From Leeia oryzae DSM 17879 (GTDB lineage: Bacteria > Pseudomonadota > Gammaproteobacteria > Burkholderiales > Leeiaceae), in NCBI RefSeq assembly GCF_000376945.1, contig NZ_AQXU01000025.1:625982-689981 (forward strand): 64,000 nucleotides of DNA, read 5' to 3'. Position numbers and translations under genes: made by a program. Shown in pieces: positions 1-9,004 of the stretch (within the stretch, counting starts at the first letter, position 1; every line of letters begins with the position of its first letter). Under the pieces are notes generated by a model. It made no database searches, was not told the origin of the DNA, and saw only the letters and a program-made list of their open reading frames with translations.

Positions 1-1460
1 GCCGTTCCCATACCGCTGGTGATGTTTTCAAACGCCACCACCCCCAGCAGCAAATTATCTACCGGCGATGCTTCTTTGAGCGATACCACCACCCAATCAA
101 AAGCCGGCAAGGTAAACGTCCCCCACGCACCCTTGCCCATGACCGCCAGCAGATAAAATCCAAAATTCGACACCAGTTGCAACACGCCAAACAGCATCAG
201 CGACCGGTACAGCCCCAGCCGCAGCATCAAGGCACCACCCAGCAACGCCCCGCCAATGGTCATCCAGATACCAATCACCTTATTGACCACCCCCACTTCT
301 GCCTGGGCGAAGTTCATCCCCTTGATCAGGAACGGCGTGGTCAGGGAACCGGCAAATGCATCCCCCAGTTTGTAGAGAATGATGAAGCCCAGGAACGCCA
401 GTGCCCCCTGCTGGCTAAAATAGCTGCCCAGCGAGGTATTCAGGGTTTCAAACCGGGCCAGTTTGGCCACCCACCACGCCAGCGGTACGGTAATTGCAAC
501 CCCTAGCAGCAAGGTCAGCAAATCCGCCCATTTCTTTTTCGGATCATCCGGCTTTTTCGGCGCGTCTTTCTTTGGCAGGTCTTTTTTGTCGATACAAATC
601 GGACCGGCTTTTGCCGTACCGGTCGCCAAGACGGGCTTGTCAGCCACTTTTGCCGGTAGCACGGCCGGGGTTGCAGCCGGCGTCACCGGCGCGACAGTGA
701 CCACGGGCGCAGAAAACAAGGGAGACAGCACCGCGTCAGACAGGGGAGCCACAACACGGTTGGTGAGTTGGTACCCGGCGAATACCGCCAGCGCCACAGC
801 CACAAAACCGATCAAGTCACGACGGGCATCAGATGTCGGGGCCGTCAGGTGCGCTGGTACGCTCGGGATCAGCAGCAAAGAACATACTGCCGCCCCCACC
901 ATGATCGCCGCCATCACCGAATAGACATGACCCCACCCCCAGCCGAACCCCTGCACCGGATCTGCCCAGATCAGGGCAATCCCGCCGGACAAAATCATGG
1001 CCAGGCGGTAGCCAAACACCCCAAAAGACGATCCCAGCCCGCGCTCGCTATCTTCCAGTACGTCGGTACGGTACGCATCAATCACCACGTCTTGCGACGC
1101 TGACAAGAAAGCCACCAGCAAGGCCAGCAGGGCAAACGCATGGGTATCCGCCTTGGGCGAGCTACCTGACATCCAGAACAATACCGCCGCCAGCCCCAGT
1201 TGCGTCAGCACCAGCCAGCCGCGACGCCTTCCCAGGAACGGCAGTTCAAACCGGTCCATCAAAGGCGCCCACAAGAACTTGAACGTGTAAGGCAAACCCA
1301 CCAGACTAAAAAAGCCGATCGTCGCAATATCGACGCAATCTACCGTGAGCCAGGCCTGCATGGCCTGTCCGCTCAATGCCAGGGGCAAGCCGGACGCGAA
1401 CCCCAGCAACAGGATAGCCAGATACCGATGGACAGATTGCAAAGAATGACGACGCATCAT
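1..1460 (-). CDS. ampG: AmpG-family muropeptide MFS transporter (partial, C-terminus beyond window)
   Basis: Inner-membrane permease of the AmpG family, which imports GlcNAc-anhydroMurNAc muropeptides for peptidoglycan recycling. The minus-strand frame is open from tandem ATG codons at 1460 and 1457 to the window edge, so about 486 residues are visible and the C-terminus is missing. The N-terminal helix region contains LAILLLGFASGLPLALSG, and the frame ends in the family segment AFENITSGMGT. A central hydrophilic stretch rich in Lys, Pro and Asp (about 520-620 on the map) separates the two six-helix halves. It starts 58 nt after the xthA stop on the same strand, so the two are probably co-transcribed. 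Family assignment is firm; substrate is inferred. Confidence 0.88.
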   Translation of the reverse strand, partial: MMRRHSLQSVHRYLAILLLGFASGLPLALSGQAMQAWLTVDCVDIATIGFFSLVGLPYTFKFLWAPLMDRFELPFLGRRRGWLVLTQLGLAAVLFWMSGSSPKADTHAFALLALLVAFLSASQDVVIDAYRTDVLEDSERGLGSSFGVFGYRLAMILSGGIALIWADPVQGFGWGWGHVYSVMAAIMVGAAVCSLLLIPSVPAHLTAPTSDARRDLIGFVAVALAVFAGYQLTNRVVAPLSDAVLSPLFSAPVVTVAPVTPAATPAVLPAKVADKPVLATGTAKAGPICIDKKDLPKKDAPKKPDDPKKKWADLLTLLLGVAITVPLAWWVAKLARFETLNTSLGSYFSQQGALAFLGFIILYKLGDAFAGSLTTPFLIKGMNFAQAEVGVVNKVIGIWMTIGGALLGGALMLRLGLYRSLMLFGVLQLVSNFGFYLLAVMGKGAWGTFTLPAFDWVVVSLKEASPVDNLLLGVVAFENITSGMGT

Positions 1461-1518
1461 GAACAGAAACCTTTATCTTTAACAAAGCACATTCGCACTA
1501 CCATTGGCACCAGTGGCA

Positions 1519-2298
1519 TCAGCTGCCCAACACCCAGTCATAATCCACGATCAGCGGTGCATGGTCAGAAAACTTGATCTCTTTGTAGATACTGCTGCTA
1601 GTCGCCAGTTTGCCAATGGCAGGCGTGGCCAGCTGGTAGTCAATACGCCAGCCCACATCCTTGGCATAAGCCTGCCCGCGGTTGGACCACCAGGTATACC
1701 CCGGTACATCCGGATACAAGGTACGCCAGGTATCCACCCACCCCAGTTCATTTTGAACCTTGGTCATCCAGGCGCGTTCTTCCGGCAGGAAACCCGAGTT
1801 TTTCAGATTGCCTTTCCAGTTCTTCAAGTCGATTTCATGGTGGGCAATATTCCAATCACCACAGATAATCACTTCGCGCCCTTCATTCATCAAACGTTCC
1901 AGCGTCGGCCAGAAGCGATCCATGAAGTCAAACTTTACCGCCTGCCGCTCTTCCGAGCTGGAGCCGGATGGCAAATACAGAGAGATGACCGACAACTTGC
2001 CAATATCCACCTGCAAATACCGGCCTTCCGCATCAAAGTCAGGGATGCCCAAACCGGTAATCACCTGGTCGGGCTGCTGGCGGCTATAAATACCCACGCC
2101 GCTATACCCCTTTTTCTCGGCGTAATGGAAAAATCCATGGTAGCCATCTGGTGCCAGAAACGCCGGTGTCATGTCTGCTGCCTGCGCCTTCAGCTCTTGC
2201 AGACAGACCACATCCGCACCTGATCCTTGCATCCAGTCCAGAAACCCTTTGCTGGTTGCAGAGCGGATACCGTTCAAATTGGCAGAAACAATACGCAT
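1519..2298 (-). CDS. xthA: Exodeoxyribonuclease III / AP endonuclease (Crc-like clade)
   Basis: A 259-residue protein of the ExoIII/APE endonuclease-exonuclease-phosphatase fold, which cuts DNA 5' of abasic sites in base-excision repair. It starts MRIVSANLNGIR and carries the metal-binding Glu in CLQELK, the catalytic GDWN motif and the terminal SDHAPL motif, so the active site appears intact. The sequence and the divergent placement next to pyrE match the Pseudomonas crc locus, but Pseudomonas Crc has lost these residues. ampG follows downstream. The product is therefore a real nuclease from what can be seen; a Crc-type regulatory role is possible but unsupported. Confidence 0.92.
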   Translation of the reverse strand: MRIVSANLNGIRSATSKGFLDWMQGSGADVVCLQELKAQAADMTPAFLAPDGYHGFFHYAEKKGYSGVGIYSRQQPDQVITGLGIPDFDAEGRYLQVDIGKLSVISLYLPSGSSSEERQAVKFDFMDRFWPTLERLMNEGREVIICGDWNIAHHEIDLKNWKGNLKNSGFLPEERAWMTKVQNELGWVDTWRTLYPDVPGYTWWSNRGQAYAKDVGWRIDYQLATPAIGKLATSSSIYKEIKFSDHAPLIVDYDWVLGS

Positions 2299-2484
2299 GG
2301 ATTCGCTTTCCCGTTACAAAACTTCTATACTTGACCCTGTCACGCTGTCTTTATACCCATTCTGCATGCGCGCTACGCCGTTCGCAGTCATGGGTTGTCC
2401 GGGTTTGCAGGGTTCGCTTCAAAAGCACCCCGATCAAAAACACCAGACACCAGCACTTCATCAAAACATCAGATGGTAAAACGG
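2299..2484. promoter_or_regulatory. Divergent xthA/pyrE intergenic region
   Basis: This 186-bp gap lies between the divergent starts of xthA and pyrE and must hold both promoters. A TATACT hexamer is visible near 2325, but no convincing matching -35 hexamer was found. No hairpin followed by a T run (pyrimidine attenuator type) was recognised in front of pyrE. Confidence 0.4.
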
Positions 2485-3144
2485 ATGAGTAACTTTCGCA
2501 CGGACTTTATTGAATTTGCAGTTGAACGCGGTGTACTGGGCTTTGGCGAGTTCGTCACCAAAGCCGGGCGCCTGTCCCCGTATTTCTTCAATGCCGGCTT
2601 GTTTAACGATGGCGATAGCCTGAGACGTCTGGGCCAGTTTTATGCCACAGCCATCCTGGATTCCGGCATTCAGTTCGACATGCTGTTCGGGCCAGCCTAC
2701 AAAGGCATCCCGCTGGCCGCCAGCATTGCCATCGCCCTGGCCGAAAAAGGTCACAATGTGCCGTTCGCGTTTAACCGCAAAGAAGCCAAAGATCACGGCG
2801 AAGGCGGCACACTGGTGGGCGCACCGCTCAAAGGCAACGTCATCATCGTGGACGATGTGATCTCTGCCGGCACGTCGGTACGTGAATCCGTTACCCTGAT
2901 CCGCCAAGCCGGTGCGACGCCAGCAGGGGTTGCCATTGCGCTCGACCGCATGGAAAAAGGTCAGGGAGAGCTCTCTGCCGTACAGGAAGTCGAGCAGCAA
3001 CATGGCCTGTCCGTGATTTCGATTGCAAAACTGGATAACCTGTTCGAATTCTTGACCGATCGCAAAGACCTGGCACAGCACTTGCCTAAAATCACCGCAT
3101 ACAGAAAACAATATGGGGTTGTCACGAATGCATCCGGTATCTAA
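2485..3144 (+). CDS. pyrE: Orotate phosphoribosyltransferase
   Basis: Transfers the phosphoribosyl group of PRPP to orotate to give OMP in cytoplasmic pyrimidine synthesis. The protein is 219 residues, normal for proteobacterial PyrE. The type I PRT PRPP-binding loop reads [13 protein letters not shown] at about residues 118-130, and the N-terminal segment [23 protein letters not shown] is family-typical. The ATG at 2485 (MSNFRTDF) is chosen because the frame upstream is low-complexity and unlike PyrE; an ATG at 2473 is an alternative. The DUF4124 gene starts 17 nt before this stop, indicating translational coupling. Confidence 0.95.
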   Translation: MSNFRTDFIEFAVERGVLGFGEFVTKAGRLSPYFFNAGLFNDGDSLRRLGQFYATAILDSGIQFDMLFGPAYKGIPLAASIAIALAEKGHNVPFAFNRKEAKDHGEGGTLVGAPLKGNVIIVDDVISAGTSVRESVTLIRQAGATPAGVAIALDRMEKGQGELSAVQEVEQQHGLSVISIAKLDNLFEFLTDRKDLAQHLPKITAYRKQYGVVTNASGI

Positions 3145-3748
3145 ATGCTTGTTACTTTCGGCCTTGCTATTGCTATCCGGCATGGCAAGGGCAGAACTAT
3201 ACCGCTGGGTCGATGAAAACGGCCGGGTTCAGTATAGCGACAAATACCCGGGGAGCACTCGCTCTGGTACCGCGGTACTTAACAAGCAAGGGGCCGTCAT
3301 CAGCAAGACAGACGGCTACCTGACGCCGGAACAACGCAAGCAAAAAGAACTGGAAGCCAGCCAGCAACGGGCTGCACAACAGAAAAAGCAGGAAGCCACG
3401 CTACACGACAAAGCACTGGTTTCCAGCTTTAACTCCACTGCCGATATCGACCGCAAACGCGACCGCGACCTGCAACCGGTTCAGGGCGATATCAACGCCT
3501 TGCGCGCCAGTATCAAATCCGCCAAAGTGCGTTCAGACACTTACCTTCGTCAAAGCGATCAGTTCAAAAAGGCCAAAAAGCCCGTCCCGCAAGACCTGCA
3601 GCAAGATATTCTGGACTCTCAGAAAGAACAGCAAAACCTGAACCAGCTTCTGGCACAAAAACTCAAGGATCAGGCACGTATCCGTCAAGACGCAGAGGAC
3701 GATAAAAAGCGCTTTCTTGAACTGACACAGCCCAAAGCAAGCAATTAA
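3128..3748 (+). CDS. DUF4124 domain-containing secreted protein
   Basis: A protein of about 206 residues with a Sec signal peptide (hydrophobic [16 protein letters not shown]) followed at once by the DUF4124 signature [19 protein letters not shown]. The rest is charged and helical, rich in Gln, Lys and Asp, and probably coiled coil from about residue 80 to the end. DUF4124 proteins are common periplasmic proteins of unknown function in beta- and gammaproteobacteria. The ATG at 3128 overlaps the end of pyrE; an in-frame start at 3113 would place five extra residues before the signal peptide and is less likely. Convergent with the traX-like gene, with 8 bp between stops. Confidence 0.8.
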   Translation: MHPVSKCLLLSALLLLSGMARAELYRWVDENGRVQYSDKYPGSTRSGTAVLNKQGAVISKTDGYLTPEQRKQKELEASQQRAAQQKKQEATLHDKALVSSFNSTADIDRKRDRDLQPVQGDINALRASIKSAKVRSDTYLRQSDQFKKAKKPVPQDLQQDILDSQKEQQNLNQLLAQKLKDQARIRQDAEDDKKRFLELTQPKASN

Positions 3749-3756
3749 CGCCCACA

Positions 3757-4494
3757 CTACCCCAGTAGCCAGAGTTTTACCCCCCAAAGCATGAGCAGAT
3801 GCAGGGGGTAAAAACCATAAAAGAACAGTTTGGCGCTTGGCAAAGACACATCACGCTTCAGATTGGCAGCAAACCATAGTACCGGGAACACCATCAGAGC
3901 CCAGGCATTGCCATTGACCCACTGAAGCGTTGCCACCGCGCCAATCAGCAAGCCAATGTTGGCAAAAGATGGTTCGCGAAAGAAGATTGTGCCTGCATAG
4001 ATGATGAGCAGCACAACCCAGCCATATTCAATAAAATACCCCCCCGCCAGACACAAGCCTACAGCAGCCAGTTGACCAATGGCTAGCCCACATCGCCACC
4101 AATACATGCCGAGAACCGCCACAAAAAAGCTCAGCAAAATATTCAGCGGCAAAACACCATTCAGATAAGGACCAGTTCGTCCCAAACCGATATACACAGG
4201 GCACGCCAGCAGTCCAAATACCAGCAGCCGCTTTAATAAGGCCTGCATCCGCTCAAGTGGCAGTGCATGCATACGGGCAAGATGATGTGCTAGTACCAAG
4301 GCAAACAATGGCATCGATACTCGCCCGACCGCAAAGATGACGGGATATTGCCAGTTAAACAGATACTTGTTGATATGGTCTGCCACCATCAAGACCAGTG
4401 CCAGCCACTTCATCAACCGCAATCCCGCATCCGTGATAGCCCATCCGGATTCCTGCCCCTTAATACGCACCCGCGTTTTTCTTTGCATCACCAT
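3757..4494 (-). CDS. traX: TraX family protein (pilin N-acetylase-like)
   Basis: A polytopic membrane protein of 245 residues. The stretch LRLMKWLALVLMVADHINKYL near residues 26-46 with VGRVSMPLFALVLAHHLAR soon after is the recognisable TraX signature; TraX of the F plasmid N-acetylates the F pilin. At least six hydrophobic helices follow, ending FFYGFYPLHLLMLWGVKLWLLG. It is divergent from the T4SS operon that starts 168 bp away, occupying the place where virD4 sits in Xanthomonas-type systems. Modification of the VirB2 pilin encoded at 10362 is an inference. Chromosomal TraX homologues also occur away from pili, so the link is not proven. Confidence 0.75.
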   Translation of the reverse strand: MVMQRKTRVRIKGQESGWAITDAGLRLMKWLALVLMVADHINKYLFNWQYPVIFAVGRVSMPLFALVLAHHLARMHALPLERMQALLKRLLVFGLLACPVYIGLGRTGPYLNGVLPLNILLSFFVAVLGMYWWRCGLAIGQLAAVGLCLAGGYFIEYGWVVLLIIYAGTIFFREPSFANIGLLIGAVATLQWVNGNAWALMVFPVLWFAANLKRDVSLPSAKLFFYGFYPLHLLMLWGVKLWLLG

Positions 4495-4585
4495 TGACCC
4501 TTACCCTACAACATCCTGATCTTATATATCTGCATCCCTCCTTCGCTGCGTCACATGGCAGACCAAACAAATTTATGACAAAGGA

Positions 4586-4614
4586 TTGATATGACAAATG
4601 GATTGTATTAGAAT
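4586..4614 (+). promoter_or_regulatory. Probable sigma-70 promoter of the T4SS operon
   Basis: TTGATA at 4586-4591 and TAGAAT at 4609-4614 are separated by 17 bp, a near-consensus sigma-70 promoter, in an AT-rich intergenic stretch. A ribosome site AAAGGGA at 4652-4658 precedes the virB7 ATG at 4663. No other comparable promoter is evident before virB7, so this is the likely driver of virB7-virB6. Confidence 0.6.
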
Positions 4615-4662
4615 CGCCAGCCTTAATGCAAAATAAATATTACATATGCATAAAGGGAAAAT

Positions 4663-5070
4663 ATGCACTACCGAATATTGCTTGTTACCGCGCTGAGTTA
4701 CTCCTTGGCCGGTTGTTCCGCCACACCCCCCAATTATGGCGGCAACTGGGCCCCCGTTAACGAGTATGCGAAAGACATCCAGGAAATTCCGTTAACGCAT
4801 CCATATCGCTATTACGCATTACCTATCGACAAAACCCTGAAGAACCTGCTGGGCCGATGGGCGATGGATACCGGCACCACACTGTCTTATCAGCACACGT
4901 CAGATTTCAGTCTGAACAAGCAGGCAGGTGAAATCCGTACGGCAACACTGGCGGAAGCACTGGCTGCCTTGCAGGCCATTTACCGTACTCAGGGCATCCG
5001 CATTGAGCAGACAGCAAACAACACCATTTCTGTCACTACTACTTCGGACAGCAAGCCTTCAATGCCATGA
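4663..5070 (+). CDS. virB7: VirB7-like T4SS lipoprotein with N0/TcpQ-type domain
   Basis: A 135-residue lipoprotein with lipobox LAGC and lipidated Cys18. After a short linker, residues about 45-125 resemble the TcpQ/secretin short N-terminal (N0) fold: PIDKTLKNLLGRWAMDTG, then TATLAEALAALQAIYRTQGIRI. Large VirB7 proteins with an N0-like C-terminal domain are known from the Xanthomonas T4SS and, as DotD, from Legionella, and differ from the short VirB7 of Agrobacterium. It is the first gene of the operon, and its stop overlaps the virB8 start by 4 nt (ATGA). Fold assignment is by pattern, not by search. Confidence 0.75.
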   Translation: MHYRILLVTALSYSLAGCSATPPNYGGNWAPVNEYAKDIQEIPLTHPYRYYALPIDKTLKNLLGRWAMDTGTTLSYQHTSDFSLNKQAGEIRTATLAEALAALQAIYRTQGIRIEQTANNTISVTTTSDSKPSMP

Positions 5071-5906
5071 AATTACATAACAAGCACGACACCACACACA
5101 TCCGCAAACTGGTAAAAGATGCCAGAAATTTTGAAATCACCTTGTCTGACACCATCCAGAAAAGTGAGCAACGCGCATGGATAGTTGCTGGCGCAGCCTC
5201 CGGACTTGCCGTAATACTGGCCATGGGTTACATGTTTGTGTTGCCGCTAAAAGAGAAGATCCCCTATCTGGTGATGGCCGACCCCTTTACCGGTAGCAGC
5301 AGCATTGCCAGATTGAACGATGATTTCCACAATGCCAGCATCACTAGCAGCGAAGCCATTAACAAAAGTAATGTGGCCCGTTTTGTGACCGCCAGAGAAT
5401 CATACGACTGGGATCTGATCGGCAGAAGAGACTGGAATATCGTCAATGCCATGTCGGCATCCAGTGTTGCATCCGAGTATATCGCCCTGTTTAACAGCAA
5501 TAATCCGCTGAACCCTGACACCATTTACGGACAAAGCAAATCACTGCGCATACGCATCAAAACCATCATCCTGAAAGGGGCAGAAAGCGGGAAACCACCG
5601 ACCTCTGCAGAGGTACGTTTTGATCGTTTGGTCATCAACAAGCAAGCCGCCCGCATTGAGTCTGCGGACAGCAAAATTGCCAGCATTGCCTTCGAGTACA
5701 GTAATAATCTGAAAATGAAAGAAGAGCTCAGGGTAGAAAACCCACTCGGCTTCAGGGTAACTTCCTACCGGGTAGACCCGGATAGCACCAGCATCAATGT
5801 CAGCGCATTGCAATTAGCTCCGACACCGCCGCAAACCCAGCCAGCCGCAACACCCGTGACTTCGGCAACCGTCAATGCACCCGCCATGCCTGGGGTGACG
5901 CCATGA
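5067..5906 (+). CDS. virB8: T4SS inner-membrane assembly factor VirB8
   Basis: A bitopic protein of 279 residues with a cytoplasmic N-terminus, one membrane helix at about 33-55 (AWIVAGAASGLAVILAMGYM) and a periplasmic NTF2-like domain. The domain contains ESYDWDLIGRRDWNIVNAMSA, matching the conserved VirB8 motif ending in the channel-assembly region, and ends with NPLGFRVTSYRVDPD. A Pro/Thr-rich tail follows from about residue 250. It overlaps virB7 and virB9 by 4 nt each, consistent with coupled translation of core components. Confidence 0.93.
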   Translation: MKLHNKHDTTHIRKLVKDARNFEITLSDTIQKSEQRAWIVAGAASGLAVILAMGYMFVLPLKEKIPYLVMADPFTGSSSIARLNDDFHNASITSSEAINKSNVARFVTARESYDWDLIGRRDWNIVNAMSASSVASEYIALFNSNNPLNPDTIYGQSKSLRIRIKTIILKGAESGKPPTSAEVRFDRLVINKQAARIESADSKIASIAFEYSNNLKMKEELRVENPLGFRVTSYRVDPDSTSINVSALQLAPTPPQTQPAATPVTSATVNAPAMPGVTP

Positions 5907-6661
5907 TGCGCCAGTATGGCCGTTACCGGCATTCACTGTGCTTCCTGGCAAGCGGCGTCTTTATCATGGGGCATGCAGCCGCAGAGCCCGTTGTTACCTA
6001 CACCTACCAGCCTGATCAGGTGTATGCCATCAATGCCGGGCTTGGAATTGCGACACAAATCGAACTCGATGCCAAAGACGAGATCAAGGACTTTGGTTCC
6101 GGCTTTTCGACAGGCTGGGAGATGGTCCGCCGCGACAATGTTATCTACCTTAAACCCAAAGACCTTCAGTCTGATACCAATATGTACGTGCGTACCAGCA
6201 AACGGGTGTACCTGTTTGATTTGCGCATTGTCAGCAAAAGCTGGAAAAGTCTGGCCGCCGCCAAAAAAGATGGCGTGAATTACAAAATCCGCTTTGATTA
6301 CCCGGATGCACCGCTTCAACAAGAGACAACAGCATCCTCCCACGTCGTTACTGACGCCAATCGGGCTGAAGCTAGCACTCGCATTTCCGGGCTGCGTAAC
6401 TACAACACGCATTATGAATTTTCAGCAGGCAAATCCGCTGCATGGATGGTGCCCGTCAAGGTATATGACGACCAGCATTTCACCTATATCCAAATGCCTG
6501 CACTCACCGAGTTCCCGAGCGTATTCGCCCGAGAACAAGACAACACCACCGAACACCTTATCAATACCAGTGTGCAAAACAACACCATCATCATTCATGG
6601 CACCTATCCGTATCTGGTATTGCGCCATGGCAAAGATGTCGTAGGTCTTCGCAGGAACTGA
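5903..6661 (+). CDS. virB9: T4SS outer-membrane core protein VirB9
   Basis: A periplasmic/outer-membrane core subunit of 252 residues. A signal peptide ends at about residue 27 (HAAA/EPVV). The N-terminal domain shows YTYQPDQVYAINAGLGIATQIEL and the family motif with GWEMVRRDNVIYLKPKD; the C-terminal domain has NTHYEFSAGKSAAWMVPVKVYDDQHFTYIQMP, the part that pairs with VirB7 and VirB10. It sits between virB8 and virB10 with no gaps (stop at 6661, next ATG at 6663). Confidence 0.93.
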   Translation: MMRQYGRYRHSLCFLASGVFIMGHAAAEPVVTYTYQPDQVYAINAGLGIATQIELDAKDEIKDFGSGFSTGWEMVRRDNVIYLKPKDLQSDTNMYVRTSKRVYLFDLRIVSKSWKSLAAAKKDGVNYKIRFDYPDAPLQQETTASSHVVTDANRAEASTRISGLRNYNTHYEFSAGKSAAWMVPVKVYDDQHFTYIQMPALTEFPSVFAREQDNTTEHLINTSVQNNTIIIHGTYPYLVLRHGKDVVGLRRN

Positions 6662-6662
6662 C

Positions 6663-7940
6663 ATGAATTACCAACACCCACATGACGAAGCCCACCCTGC
6701 CATGCCAGAACTACCGTCAGAACCATCCATCGCACTACCCGACCTGGATAAGAATATTCCCAGACTGGATTCCGGCATGTCACGGCGGCTCAACAAAAAA
6801 GCCATGCTGTTTCTGGGGGTAATCGGCATCATTGGCCTTACCTTGGCAGTTTCCATGTTCAAAAGCATTGGCAAAAAAGCCCCTAAAGTGATCGAGCAAG
6901 AGGCGCAAAAGCAGGATCTGGTCATACCAGAGCGCCCTCTGCCGCAAGGGGTTAAGCTGCCTGCCATACCGGACCTTGAAGCAGGCACCAATCTGCCAGC
7001 CCCCTCATCAATAGCGGCCACCTCTGGCAAAGAACAACCATCAATTGATATTGAAAATGCTGCGCTACCCGCGATTCCCGTACTACCCGTCTCACACAAC
7101 CCGGGTTTAAAGCAGCCAACAGCCCTGCCAGGCCGTGTCTTTGCGCACATGCCCACGCTGACCGAAAGACGCTTGGGCTCAGGCAGTCCGGTCGGGGTAA
7201 CAAACAGCAATACAGCCCTGTCTGACAATTTGACCAGAACGCCCATGTCAGGCGACACAACCGCCCTGTTTGATCCAGCCATGCAACCGGTTGCACAGTC
7301 GGGTAATACTCAACGTGCTACACGCCTGAAAAATGCCGATACGTTATTGGTCAAAGGCAGCTATATCCGCTGCGTGCTGGAAAGCAAAATCATTTCTGAT
7401 TTACAAGGGTTTACCGCGTGCGTGACCACAGAACCCGTCTATTCCGTCAACGGCAAAACACAGCTTATCCCCAGAGGCTCCAAGATTCTTGGCCAGTACG
7501 GGGGCGGTTCCGACAAATCCTACGACCGACTTGCCGTCATCTGGGACCGGGTTATTACACCAACGGGGTTGGACATCCATTTGACCAGCCCAGGGATAGA
7601 CAATCTGGGCGGTGCGGGCCACCCCGGCGACTATGACGCCCACTGGGGAGCCCGCCTTGGCGCGGCCATCATGGTGAGCATGATTGGAGACGTGTTCAAC
7701 TACCAGGCCATTGTTCATGGCCCGAAAATACAAAAATCCTATGTAGACACCTCTACGGGCAAAGTGACCGTCACCGAAGAACCGTTTGACAGCAAGACCG
7801 TAGAAACCCTGTCCAAGATTCCGGAAAAAGTCTTGGCGCAAACCATCAATCGCGCTCCCACCATTACCATCCACCAGGGTGAGCTTCTCAATATCTATAC
7901 CGCGCAAGATATTGATTTTACGTCAGTGCTGGAAGAATGA
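6663..7940 (+). CDS. virB10: T4SS core channel protein VirB10
   Basis: A 425-residue TrbI/VirB10 protein. It has a cytoplasmic N-terminus, a single membrane helix at about 48-66 (MLFLGVIGIIGLTLAVSMF), a Pro-rich periplasmic stretch at about 85-160, then the C-terminal beta-barrel domain beginning near DTLLVKGSYIRCVLESKIIS and continuing with NGKTQLIPRGSKILGQYGGG. The pore-loop region is followed by the family end LAQTINRAPTITIHQGELLNIYTAQDIDF. Its stop overlaps the virB11 ATG (ATGATG). It would span both membranes with VirB7 and VirB9. Confidence 0.95.
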   Translation: MNYQHPHDEAHPAMPELPSEPSIALPDLDKNIPRLDSGMSRRLNKKAMLFLGVIGIIGLTLAVSMFKSIGKKAPKVIEQEAQKQDLVIPERPLPQGVKLPAIPDLEAGTNLPAPSSIAATSGKEQPSIDIENAALPAIPVLPVSHNPGLKQPTALPGRVFAHMPTLTERRLGSGSPVGVTNSNTALSDNLTRTPMSGDTTALFDPAMQPVAQSGNTQRATRLKNADTLLVKGSYIRCVLESKIISDLQGFTACVTTEPVYSVNGKTQLIPRGSKILGQYGGGSDKSYDRLAVIWDRVITPTGLDIHLTSPGIDNLGGAGHPGDYDAHWGARLGAAIMVSMIGDVFNYQAIVHGPKIQKSYVDTSTGKVTVTEEPFDSKTVETLSKIPEKVLAQTINRAPTITIHQGELLNIYTAQDIDFTSVLEE

Positions 7941-8977
7941 TGGCAACCGACACGCTTTCCAAAGTCTCGTCAGACTTTCTCAACTACCAGTATCAGGTAT
8001 TAGGAATTTCAGAATACCTGAACAACCCGGACGTTACCGAAATCTGCATTAACCGTCCCGGAGAACTGTATCTGGAAACACGCGATGGCTGGAAAAAGGT
8101 TCGCGCGGAGCAGCTTACGTTTGACCGGGCCCGGCACTTTTGCACAGCGGTGGTCAATGAAAGCAAAACCGGCCAGCGTATTACGGAAACAGACCCGGTG
8201 GTATCCCTGACGTTTCCGACCGGGCAACGGGCACAGTTTGTCATCCCGCCCGCCTGTGATGCGGGCAAGGTCTCCATCACCATCCGTCTGCCGGCCAAGC
8301 ATAACCGCTCCCTGGCGCAGTACAAAAAAGATGGTTTTTTCGACCAGATACTGGACAGTTCCACGACTGTCTCCAGCCATGACCGGGAGCTACTGGAACT
8401 CAAAGAGCTCAAGCGATATGCAGAATTCTTCAGCCAGGCGGTCCTCTACAAAAAGAATATTGTGGTTGCTGGCGCTACCGGCAGTGGCAAAACTACCTTC
8501 ATGAAATCGCTCGTGGAGCATATCCCGCATGAAGAACGGCTGGTCACCATTGAAGATGCCCGGGAGTTGTTCATTCCCCACCCTAACGTTGTGCATCTGC
8601 TGTATTCAAAAGGCGGACAAAGCACTACCAGCGTCACAGCCAAAAGCTGCATGGAAGCCTGCCTGCGCATGAAGCCGGATCGCATCATCCTTGCAGAGTT
8701 GCGTGGCGATGAATCCTTCTATTTTGTCCGTAACTGTGCCTCCGGGCACCCGGGTTCGATTACCAGTTGCCATGCCGGCAGCACTTCGCAAGCCTGGGAT
8801 CAGCTTGCCCTGATGATCAAGGCCTCGCCCGAAGGTGCCGGGCTGGAATTTGAAGTCATCAAGCGCTTGCTGATGCTCACCATCGACATGGTGGTACATA
8901 TCGCGTCGCATGGTGGCAAGCGCTATATCACCGGTATCGACTATGACCCGGAAAAACGCTTGCGCATGACCCAGTAA
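7937..8977 (+). CDS. virB11: T4SS hexameric ATPase VirB11
   Basis: A cytoplasmic traffic ATPase of 346 residues. It has an N-terminal domain (NNPDVTEICINRPGELYLET), Walker A GATGSGKTT at 179-187, an Asp box (LVTIEDARELFIP), the Walker B region MKPDRIILAELRGDESF, and a His box ending SCHAGS. All nucleotide-binding elements are intact, so it should be active. It energises pilus assembly or substrate transfer. The ATG overlaps the end of virB10, so translation is coupled; a 27-nt gap follows before the trbM-like gene. Confidence 0.95.
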   Translation: MMATDTLSKVSSDFLNYQYQVLGISEYLNNPDVTEICINRPGELYLETRDGWKKVRAEQLTFDRARHFCTAVVNESKTGQRITETDPVVSLTFPTGQRAQFVIPPACDAGKVSITIRLPAKHNRSLAQYKKDGFFDQILDSSTTVSSHDRELLELKELKRYAEFFSQAVLYKKNIVVAGATGSGKTTFMKSLVEHIPHEERLVTIEDARELFIPHPNVVHLLYSKGGQSTTSVTAKSCMEACLRMKPDRIILAELRGDESFYFVRNCASGHPGSITSCHAGSTSQAWDQLALMIKASPEGAGLEFEVIKRLLMLTIDMVVHIASHGGKRYITGIDYDPEKRLRMTQ

Positions 8978-9004
8978 TCTACTCCTCAATTCAGGTACCT
9001 ACCC

